A stretch of DNA of 64,000 nucleotides, taken from contig DATAYM010000077.1 in the NCBI GenBank assembly GCA_036272595.1, forward strand, positions 1 to 64,000. The letters run 5' to 3'. Below, piece after piece: positions 44,548 through 51,773 of the stretch (the stretch's first letter is position 1; each line of letters starts with the position of its first letter). The notes under the pieces were generated by a model. The model was not told the origin of the DNA. It saw only the letters and a list, made by a program, of their open reading frames with translations, and did no database searches. The stretch is from Poindextera sp036272595 (GTDB lineage Bacteria; Pseudomonadota; Alphaproteobacteria; Caulobacterales; Caulobacteraceae). The position numbers and the translations under genes were made by a program.

Positions 44548-46569
44548 ATGAACCCAGCCGCCGCCATCGCCCCAGCGCCCTCGATCGAGCGTGAGGTCAT
44601 CCGTCTACGGACTTTGCAGCGGGGCGGGCTGCACGAGGAGGCGCTGAACGACGTCCAGCCGCTGATCCACGAGCGGCCGGACAATCGCGACCTTCTGCTG
44701 ATCGCCGCGATCAGCCTTCGCCATCTCAATCGCATCGCCGAGGCCCTGGCCATGCTGGACCGCCTCGAGCAGCGGCAGCCGGGGTTCAGCCAGCTGCATC
44801 AGGAGCGAGGCCTCTGCTGCGTGGCGCTGAAGGACGCGCCGGGGGCGATCGAGGCGCTGTTGCGGGCGGTGAACATCAACCCGGCCCTGCCGATGAGCTG
44901 GCGCATGCTGGAGGGGGTCTACCGCCTCGCCGGCGATGAGGCCAACGCCGCCACCGCCGCCGCCCATTCCGCCGCGCTCAAGCGGCTGCCCCCCGAGGTG
45001 GTGACCGCCACCTCGCTGTTCTCCGACGGCGAGCTGACGCCGGCCGAACAGATGATCCGCGCCTTCCTGCTCAGCCGCGGCAACCATCCGGAGGCCATGC
45101 TGCTGCTGGCCAGGATCGGCATGGCCCGCGACGTCCTCGACGACGCCGAGACCCTGCTCGAGGCGGTGCTGGTCCTGGAGCCGGACTTCCGGGCGGCGCG
45201 CCACGCCTATGCCCAGGTCCTGTCCCGCCGGCACCGGCACGCCGACGCCCGCGACCAGATCGGCCGGCTGCTGACGCTGGAGCCGGACAACCTCGACTAT
45301 CGCTCGCTGGCGGCCAGCATCGCGGTCGGGCTCGGCGAGCACGACCGCGCCATCGGCCTCTATCGCGACATGCTGGCCGACGCCCCCGGATCGCCGGACC
45401 TGCATCTGTGGAACGGTCACGCCCTGAAGACCGTCGGCCGGCTTCCCGAAGCGATCGAGGCCTATCGCGCCGCGGCGGCGGCGCGGCTCGACTTCGGCGA
45501 CGCCTATTGGAGCCTGGCCAATCTGAAGACCTACCGGTTCACGGATGCTGAGATCGCCGGCATGCGCGCCGCCGAGGCCGCGACAGCGACCGGGCTGGCG
45601 GATCGCTATCACCTGTGTTTCGCGCTCGGCAAGGCGCTGGAGGACCGCGGCGAGATGGCGGAATCCTGGGCCTATTACCAGCGCGGCAACGCCCTGAAGC
45701 GCTCGGAAAGCCGCTACCACCCGGAGATCATGGAGACCAACACCCGCGGCCAGATCGCCGTCTGCACCCGGGAGTTCTTCGCGCGCCGGGCCGGCTGGGG
45801 CGTCGCCGCGCCCGACCCGATCTTCATCCTCGGCCTGCCGCGCTCCGGCTCGACCCTGCTGGAGCAGATCCTGGCCTCCCACAGCCAGGTTGACGGCACC
45901 CAGGAGCTCTCGGAGGTGCAGCGCTACGTGCTCGAGCTGCAGGGCCGCGACCCCGACCTGGACAATCCACGCTATCCCGCCGCGCTGACCAGCCTGACGC
46001 GGGAGGACTTCGCGGCGCTGGGCGAGCGCTACCTGGCCGACACCCGGGTCTACCGCGCCGGCAAACCGTTCTTCATCGACAAGATGCCGAACAATTTCCG
46101 CCACATCGGCCTGATCCACCTGATGCTGCCGAACGCCAGGATCATCGACGCCCGGCGCGAGCCGCTGGCCTGCTGCTTCAGCAATCTGAAGCAGCTGTTC
46201 GCCCAGGGGCAGGAGTTCAGCTACAGCGCCGAGGACATCGCCCGCTACTACCGCACCTACCTGGAGCTGATGCGGCACTGGGAGGAGGTGCTGCCGGGGC
46301 GGGTGCTGAAGGTCGACCATGAAGCGGTGATCGCCGACCTGGACGGCAGCGTGCGGCGGATCCTCGACCATTGCGGCCTGGACTTCGAGCCGGCCTGCAT
46401 CGACTTCCACAAGAACCAGCGCAGCGTGCGCACGCCCAGTTCCGAGCAGGTGCGCCAGCCGATCTTTCGCGACAGCCTGGATCAGTGGCGCAAGTACGAG
46501 CCCTGGCTGGACGAACTCAAGGCCGCGCTGGGCGATGGGCTGGCGCCGGCCGGACCGGCGCCGAATTGA
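44548..46569 (+). CDS. TPR-repeat sulfotransferase
   Basis: 673 residues. About residues 1-400 consist of TPR-like helical repeats (for example LHLWNGHALKTVGRLPEAIEAYRAA). The C-terminal sulfotransferase domain has the PAPS phosphosulfate loop LGLPRSGSTLLEQIL (about 428-442) and the 3'-phosphate region ARIIDARREPLACCFSNL (about 530). No signal peptide or membrane segment is seen, so it is probably cytoplasmic. The architecture resembles sulfotransferases acting on proteins or glycans, with the TPR part recruiting the acceptor. It follows TonB receptor 3 by 23 nt and is probably co-transcribed with it. Confidence 0.88.
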   Translation: MNPAAAIAPAPSIEREVIRLRTLQRGGLHEEALNDVQPLIHERPDNRDLLLIAAISLRHLNRIAEALAMLDRLEQRQPGFSQLHQERGLCCVALKDAPGAIEALLRAVNINPALPMSWRMLEGVYRLAGDEANAATAAAHSAALKRLPPEVVTATSLFSDGELTPAEQMIRAFLLSRGNHPEAMLLLARIGMARDVLDDAETLLEAVLVLEPDFRAARHAYAQVLSRRHRHADARDQIGRLLTLEPDNLDYRSLAASIAVGLGEHDRAIGLYRDMLADAPGSPDLHLWNGHALKTVGRLPEAIEAYRAAAAARLDFGDAYWSLANLKTYRFTDAEIAGMRAAEAATATGLADRYHLCFALGKALEDRGEMAESWAYYQRGNALKRSESRYHPEIMETNTRGQIAVCTREFFARRAGWGVAAPDPIFILGLPRSGSTLLEQILASHSQVDGTQELSEVQRYVLELQGRDPDLDNPRYPAALTSLTREDFAALGERYLADTRVYRAGKPFFIDKMPNNFRHIGLIHLMLPNARIIDARREPLACCFSNLKQLFAQGQEFSYSAEDIARYYRTYLELMRHWEEVLPGRVLKVDHEAVIADLDGSVRRILDHCGLDFEPACIDFHKNQRSVRTPSSEQVRQPIFRDSLDQWRKYEPWLDELKAALGDGLAPAGPAPN

Positions 46570-46606
46570 GGTAGATTCGCCGACGCGGCTCGCTCACCCT
46601 GGCGCC

Positions 46607-48190
46607 ATGACCTCCAACGCCTTCGACCTCGACCTCAGCCGCCGCCAGTTGCTCGCCGGCGCGGCGGCGGCGGCGCCCCTCGCCGCGACCGGCGCCGCCG
46701 ACGCCCCGGTCGGCCAGGCCGATGCGGCGGTCGCCGCGCCGCCGGTGGCCGGCCTGCACCTGCAGTTCGGCGGCGATGCGTCGTCGCAGATGGTGGTCTC
46801 CTGGCACACGCTGGAGCCGGTCGCCCACCCACGCGTCCTCGTCGGCCGCCTGGACGGCCGGCTGGAGCGGACCGCCGCGGCGCGGGAGGCGCGCTACACC
46901 GACGCCAAGTCCGGCCAGGTGGTCCACGCCTATCATGCCGGGATCGACGGGCTGGCGGCCGATACGGCCTATCTCTACGGGGCGCTGCACGACGGCGCCG
47001 CGCCGGAGTTCGGAACCTTCCGCACCGCTCCGCGCGGCCGGGCGCGGCTGAGCTTCACCAGCTTCGGCGACCAGGGCACGCCGAGCCTCGGCCGGGCGCT
47101 GCCGCCGGCGCCGGGGCCGACGCCGCCAGGCCGCGAAACCGACACCACCTACGTGAACGACAATCTCGGCTCCCCCTTCGCCGGCGACACCACCCTCGGG
47201 GTCGAGCGGCTGGGGCCGCTGTTCCACCTGTTCAACGGCGACCTCTGCTACGCCAACCTGGCCCACGACCGGGTGCGGACCTGGTGGGATTTCTGGACCA
47301 ACAACAGCCGCAGCGCCCGCCAGCGCCCCTGGATGCCCTCGCCCGGCAACCATGAGAACGAGCTGGGCAACGGGCCGATCGGCTACCAGGCCTACCAGAC
47401 CTTCTTCTCCGTGCCCGAGGCGGCCGGCCAGACCGAGGTGACGCGGGGGCTCTGGTACGCCTTCACCGCCGGCGCCGTGCGCGTGGTCTCCATCGCCAAT
47501 GACGATGTCGCCTACCAGGACGCCGGCGACTCCTATGTCCGCGGCTATTCGCAAGGGGCGCAAAAGGCGTGGCTGGAGCGCGAGCTGGCCGCCTCCCGCG
47601 CCGACCCTTCCATCGACTGGATCGTGGTCTGCATGCATCAGGTCGCCATCTCCACCGCCCAGCAGTTCAACGGCGCCGACCTGGGCATTCGCGAGGAATG
47701 GGTTCCGCTGTTCGACCGCCATGGCGTCGACCTGGTGGTCTGCGGCCACGAGCACCACTATGAGCGCTCGCACCCGATCCGCGGGCATGAGGCGAACGCC
47801 ACCCTGACGCCGCTGCCCGCGGCCACCGCCACCGAGCTGATCGACACCGACAAGGGCACGGTGCACATGGTCATCGGCGGCGGCGGCACCTCGCGCCCGT
47901 CCAACAGCCTGTTCTCCGACCCGCCGCACTGCCGGGTGATCACCGCCGTCGGCGCGGCCGACCCGGCGACCGGAAAGCGCCCGCCGGTCTATGTCACCGA
48001 GCCGGCGGCCTGGTCGGCGGTGCGCAACGCCGCCCACCCCTACGGCTTCGCGGCCTTCGACGTCGATCCGGGATCGCGCCGCGGCGGCTTCACCACCATC
48101 AGGGTCACCTATTACGATGTCGTCGGGCCGGACGGCCGGCTGGCTCCGTTCGAGACCTTCACCCTCCGCCGCCCCCGCCGCGACGCCTGA
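46607..48190 (+). CDS. Purple acid phosphatase-like metallophosphoesterase, Tat-exported
   Basis: 527 residues from the ATG at 46607. The N-terminus LSRRQLLAGAAAAAPLAATG is a twin-arginine signal, so the enzyme is exported folded with its metals. A fibronectin-like N-terminal domain (about 45-145) contains GDASSQMVVSWHT, typical of purple acid phosphatases. The metallophosphoesterase core has FTSFGDQG, FNGDLCYAN with the metal-binding GDxxY pattern, PSPGNHENE, CMHQVAIS and VVCGHEHHYERS. It hydrolyses phosphomonoesters in the periplasm or outside. It lies 37 nt after the sulfotransferase gene and could belong to the same transcript. Confidence 0.88.
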   Translation: MTSNAFDLDLSRRQLLAGAAAAAPLAATGAADAPVGQADAAVAAPPVAGLHLQFGGDASSQMVVSWHTLEPVAHPRVLVGRLDGRLERTAAAREARYTDAKSGQVVHAYHAGIDGLAADTAYLYGALHDGAAPEFGTFRTAPRGRARLSFTSFGDQGTPSLGRALPPAPGPTPPGRETDTTYVNDNLGSPFAGDTTLGVERLGPLFHLFNGDLCYANLAHDRVRTWWDFWTNNSRSARQRPWMPSPGNHENELGNGPIGYQAYQTFFSVPEAAGQTEVTRGLWYAFTAGAVRVVSIANDDVAYQDAGDSYVRGYSQGAQKAWLERELAASRADPSIDWIVVCMHQVAISTAQQFNGADLGIREEWVPLFDRHGVDLVVCGHEHHYERSHPIRGHEANATLTPLPAATATELIDTDKGTVHMVIGGGGTSRPSNSLFSDPPHCRVITAVGAADPATGKRPPVYVTEPAAWSAVRNAAHPYGFAAFDVDPGSRRGGFTTIRVTYYDVVGPDGRLAPFETFTLRRPRRDA

Positions 48191-48192
48191 TA

Positions 48193-48452
48193 TCCGCTCA
48201 TCCCGCGAATGCGGGACTCTGCCTTTCGAACCACCAAGCACACCAAGGATCAGCGCCGACCTTCTCTCTTCTTGGTGTGCTTGGTGTGCTTGGTGGTCCG
48301 TCTTTCGGCCGCGCCCAAGCCAGATCAACGGCGAAGATCGACCGCCAAGAACGCCAAGTTCGCCAAGGAGGGATAGGTCGGCGCCAACCCTTGGCGTCCT
48401 TGGCGAGCTTGGCGGTAAAACGAACAGTCCCCGCTTACGCGGGAGTGAGCGA
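48193..48452. repeat. Composite palindrome, type 2, copy 2 (inverted REPs around two iterated hairpins)
   Basis: TCCCGC-GAAT-GCGGGA (48201-48216) and CCCGC/GCGGG (48430-48443) are outward REP-like hairpins. Inside, an 18-nt arm (48230-48247) is perfectly inverted at 48280-48297 and is built of CACCAAG units at 9-bp spacing. A second palindrome (48341-48368 with 48389-48416) iterates CGCCAAG three times at 9-bp spacing on each arm. The left REP contains GACTC, a GANTC site. The element fills the junction of two convergent genes. Confidence 0.85.
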
Positions 48453-48473
48453 GGACGCCGACCCGACCCTTGG

Positions 48474-49400
48474 TCAGGGGACTGGCGACGCCGCCTCGGC
48501 GTAGCCGGCGTAGGAATCCTTCAAGGTGGCGTGGTTGAGCAGCATCTCGGCGAGCTGGCGCTGGCCGGAGGCGTCGAAGATGCGGGTGCGCACCCAGTAG
48601 GACTCGGTGCGCCGGCTCTCGGACAGGGCGGCGATCTCGCGGCGGATCAGGTAGTCCTCGCCGACGAACAGCGGCCCGTCGATCATGCGGATCTCCTGGT
48701 CGGCGAACAGGCCGACCGCCGGCCCCTTCACCGGAAAGCGCGCCTTGCCGCTCGAGTATTCGGCCAGCACGCTGACCATTTCGAGCGGGATGATCGCCCG
48801 CCCCCAGGGCGAGGCGCCGGGATCGGCATACCAGGGCGAGGCCTCGGTGATCGCCGCCAGCTTCTGGCTCAGCGAGAACGGATAGAGCGCGCCCATGTGC
48901 TGGTCCGCATCCATCCGCACGCGCTCGTCCTCGGCGCCCTTCATGCCGACCTTCAGGTCCTCAAGGATGACCAGCCGCTCCGGCGGCCGCAGCTGGGCGA
49001 GCCGGGCCTCCGGCAGCGTCTGGCCATGGTCGGGGCCAAGGCTGGCGCTGGCTTCCAGCACCGGGGTCCCGTCGGCCTTTTCGGCCCAGATCCGCGTCGC
49101 GGCCGCGCCGTCCGGCGGGATTTCGGCGAAGGCTCGGGTCTCCTCGCCCTCGACCACCATGTTCTGATAGTGGGCCGACAGGCAGCCGCGCTCGAACCAG
49201 GCCTGGCCCCAGATCTGCGCCAGCAGCGGCGGGAACAGGCTGAAATGGGTCGGCCCCTCGATCGGCCCGGCGCGGAAACCGAGCTTTTCGGCCATGGCGT
49301 CGTCGTGGATCGAGGAATGGCCGCCATACTCCTGGTCGGCCAGCATCTGCCGCGGCCGGCGCAGCGGCCCGCGGATCGTCAATGGCGTATCGAAGGTCAA
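48474..49400 (-). CDS. Uncharacterised protein, possibly hot-dog fold
   Basis: 308 residues, no signal peptide or membrane segment. I do not recognise the family with confidence. The pattern YGGHSSIHDDAMAEKLGFRAGPIEGPTHFSLFPPLLAQIWG near residue 25-65 resembles the start of MaoC-like hydratase domains, and EDYLIRREIAALSESRRTESYWVRTRIFD later resembles the strands of a second hot-dog unit. It could thus be a double hot-dog acyl-CoA-binding protein. This is a weak inference. It is a single gene, convergent with the phosphatase gene. An ATG at 49400 with GGGAGGACC upstream supports the start. Confidence 0.7.
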   Translation of the reverse strand: MTFDTPLTIRGPLRRPRQMLADQEYGGHSSIHDDAMAEKLGFRAGPIEGPTHFSLFPPLLAQIWGQAWFERGCLSAHYQNMVVEGEETRAFAEIPPDGAAATRIWAEKADGTPVLEASASLGPDHGQTLPEARLAQLRPPERLVILEDLKVGMKGAEDERVRMDADQHMGALYPFSLSQKLAAITEASPWYADPGASPWGRAIIPLEMVSVLAEYSSGKARFPVKGPAVGLFADQEIRMIDGPLFVGEDYLIRREIAALSESRRTESYWVRTRIFDASGQRQLAEMLLNHATLKDSYAGYAEAASPVP

Positions 49401-49477
49401 GCCGAGGTCCTCCCTTGGCCTGACCTTGGCGCCATCCAGGCGCGGTCCGCAATGCCTCCGGACGCGCGCCGAGCCGG

Positions 49478-51136
49478 TCAGGTGGTGTTGTTGGGGATCA
49501 GCCGCGGCTGGCTAAACGAGTTCGCCAGCTGATTGAACAGGTCGATCAGATTCTCGTCGGTGATCGCGCCCGGGCAGTCCTGGCCCGCGTTGGCGTTGGA
49601 ATAGAACTTGGACGCATCCGGCATCGCGCTCGGGCTGTTGGCGATGTCCTGCATGGCGGTGCAGGAGGAGATCGCCGGGCTGTCGGTGCTGCAGCTGCTG
49701 CCCGAGGAGGTGTCGGCGCCGTAGGCCAGCGAATAGACCCAGGTTCCTGCCGCGGCCGCGGCCTTGGCCGCCGCAACCGCCTGGGCGCACTGGTCGGCGT
49801 TCTGGGCGAAGGTCGTGCCGTTGTACGTCACCGACGCCGCACCGGTCATCGACACCGCGCTGCTGGTGGTGCCCACGGACAGCGAGTTGCTCACCGTATA
49901 GGTGCCGACTCCACCGGTCGTCCCGGACGACATCGCGGTGATCGTGGTGCCCGCGGGTATGCCCGTCCCGGTGATGACGTCGCCGACCGCCAGCGGTCCC
50001 TGCTGGGAACTGGTGGAGGACGCTGCGCAGCCCGAACAGGTGCTCACGCTCAGCGTGGTCGAAGCCGCGCAGGTGGTCTTGCTGTTCTTGGTGGTGCAGG
50101 TCCCCCCGATGCGGCCCTTGAAGCTGATCTGCACGTCGCTGCTGTACGCATCGCCGTCGCTAAGAAGGACAATCACATTCTGGGTGTGCGGGGCCGCGAA
50201 GCTGGTCAGCGCCGCCTGCGCGGCGTTGATCGCCCCGGCGTAGTAGGTTCCCTCGCCGCCCGGCGCCGTCACGCCCGAGGAACAGCCGCCGGCGCCAGTG
50301 GCCAGCACGATGGGCGAACTGGGGTTCAACGCCGGCGGCGATCCGCTGAGGTAGGTGTTGCTGCCGCTGAGGCCGACGATCTGATAGACTGGGGAATTGC
50401 TGTAGGTCTGGATGTCCCCGGTCGGCAGCGTCTGGCCGCAGGTGGTGTCCTTGGCGGCCTGGCTTGAACCTTCGATGCCCGGAAACACCATCAGGCCGAC
50501 GTAGTCGACGGCCGGATTCAGCCTCTGCAGCAGCGTCTTGACCCCGGCCTTGGCGCAGTCCTCCCTTGACGAATTGGCGCCCAGCCCGCAGCCGCTGTCG
50601 GTGCCGCTGGCCATGGACGCGGTGGTGTCCAGAATGACCATGACGTTCATCGCCCCGTCGATGCCGCCCTTGGCGCTGGCCGTCGACGTCGCCGAGACCG
50701 TGATGCTGGGGACCCCGAAAATCTGGGCGAAGTACATCGGCACCACGGACTGTTCGCTCACCTGGATCGCATTGGCCGAGTCGCTGCCGACGCAGGAGAG
50801 CGAGATGGAGGTCAGGCACTTCAGCACCGGGTAGCCGCTGGCCATGGTGGTGGTCACGCCTGAAATGACGTTCTTGTTGCCGGCGGTGGAACTGTAGGAC
50901 TTGGCGACGGTGATCGCCGAGCCGGCCGTGGTGTTGATGTTGTAGGCGCCGGCCAGCGCCGCCGCGTCCGTCGAGGTCTGCAGCTGGCGCTGCACCAGTT
51001 CGACGTGGCCGATGTCGATGGCCAGCCCGGTGATGCCGATGATGACCACCATCGACAGCGCGACCGTGACCGCGGTGACCCCGCGCGCGTCGCGCCAGAG
51101 CTGGTTCAGCTTGCGGATGAAGGTGGGCTTGGTCAT
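49478..51136 (-). CDS. TadG-type pseudopilin-like protein with von Willebrand A domain
   Basis: 552 residues. The N-terminus has the TadG/TadE pattern: DARGVTAVTVALSMVVIIGITGLAIDIGHVELVQRQLQT, a single membrane helix (about 20-42) with the body outside. A von Willebrand A domain follows with MIDAS residues in VILDTTASM (Asp170, Ser174). Around residues 361-430 this domain is interrupted by a Gly/Thr/Ser-rich segment containing CSGC and VGDVITGTGIPAGTTIT, a module I associate with phage-tail and adhesin proteins. The start overlaps the TadE gene by ATGA. A role in surface attachment or pilus biogenesis is likely, but no Tad machinery lies nearby. Confidence 0.85.
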   Translation of the reverse strand: MTKPTFIRKLNQLWRDARGVTAVTVALSMVVIIGITGLAIDIGHVELVQRQLQTSTDAAALAGAYNINTTAGSAITVAKSYSSTAGNKNVISGVTTTMASGYPVLKCLTSISLSCVGSDSANAIQVSEQSVVPMYFAQIFGVPSITVSATSTASAKGGIDGAMNVMVILDTTASMASGTDSGCGLGANSSREDCAKAGVKTLLQRLNPAVDYVGLMVFPGIEGSSQAAKDTTCGQTLPTGDIQTYSNSPVYQIVGLSGSNTYLSGSPPALNPSSPIVLATGAGGCSSGVTAPGGEGTYYAGAINAAQAALTSFAAPHTQNVIVLLSDGDAYSSDVQISFKGRIGGTCTTKNSKTTCAASTTLSVSTCSGCAASSTSSQQGPLAVGDVITGTGIPAGTTITAMSSGTTGGVGTYTVSNSLSVGTTSSAVSMTGAASVTYNGTTFAQNADQCAQAVAAAKAAAAAGTWVYSLAYGADTSSGSSCSTDSPAISSCTAMQDIANSPSAMPDASKFYSNANAGQDCPGAITDENLIDLFNQLANSFSQPRLIPNNTT

Positions 51137-51645
51137 TCGATCAGATCGCTCGTTGATGCAGAGAGGGTGCAACTGGGCGCGAAATTGAACTGCATGACTG
51201 TGAGGTTGCAGGGATAGGTGGCGGTGACGGTCGCGGTGCCGCCCTCGGCGGCCGACAACGCCGTGGCGCAGGCGGTGTCGGTGTTGCAGGACGCGCCGCC
51301 GCCGCCGACCGGGGCTATGGTGACGGTGATGCCGATGCTCCCCGCCGTCAGGTTCGGCGCGGAGGCGTCGATGGCGCTGACCGTGCTGGAGTAGGGGGTG
51401 CTGCTGGCGCCCGTGGTGCTGGCGCGGGCGATCGCCAGCGCGCGGCCGCCGGAGCGGACGCTGTCGGTCAGCTCGATATAGTTGTTTATCGCGATGCCGA
51501 AGGTAACGATGCCAAACAACACCAGGAACAGAACCGGCGCGATCAGGGCGAATTCCACCGCCGGGGACCCGGCGCGGTCCCGCAAAGCTTCGCGCCACGA
51601 TCGAAGCACGGCCCTGGTCAGGGCTTGGACCTTGCCTTGCGGCAT
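51133..51645 (-). CDS. TadE-type pseudopilin-like protein
   Basis: 170 residues. The TadE-type N-terminus has basic residues before SPAVEFALIAPVLFLVLFGIVTFGIAINNY, including the conserved Glu at the start of the hydrophobic helix. The C-terminal body has two or more Cys (SCNTDTAC, YPCNL). The stop overlaps the following TadG-type gene by 4 nt, so the two are co-translated. TadE and TadG are minor pilins of Tad/Flp systems, but stand-alone pairs are common in Caulobacterales. The upstream 128-nt gap has an AGCTTTT/AAAAGCT palindrome near 51692-51710. Confidence 0.85.
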   Translation of the reverse strand: MPQGKVQALTRAVLRSWREALRDRAGSPAVEFALIAPVLFLVLFGIVTFGIAINNYIELTDSVRSGGRALAIARASTTGASSTPYSSTVSAIDASAPNLTAGSIGITVTIAPVGGGGASCNTDTACATALSAAEGGTATVTATYPCNLTVMQFNFAPSCTLSASTSDLIE

Positions 51646-51773
51646 GACCGCTTGGACTCCCCCAGAATAATCCCACGCAGTATTTCGCTGAGCTTTTATA
51701 AAAAAAGCTGCCTAACAATGCGTTGCTTTGCAGGATCTGGGCCAATCCGCCGCACCGCGGCACGCCTTGTCCT

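Noticed and set aside
48230..48416. CRISPR-like array suggested by repeated CACCAAG and CGCCAAG units
   Set aside because: The repeats are 7-mers at 9-bp steps arranged as inverted arms, without 20-40-nt spacers and without cas genes.
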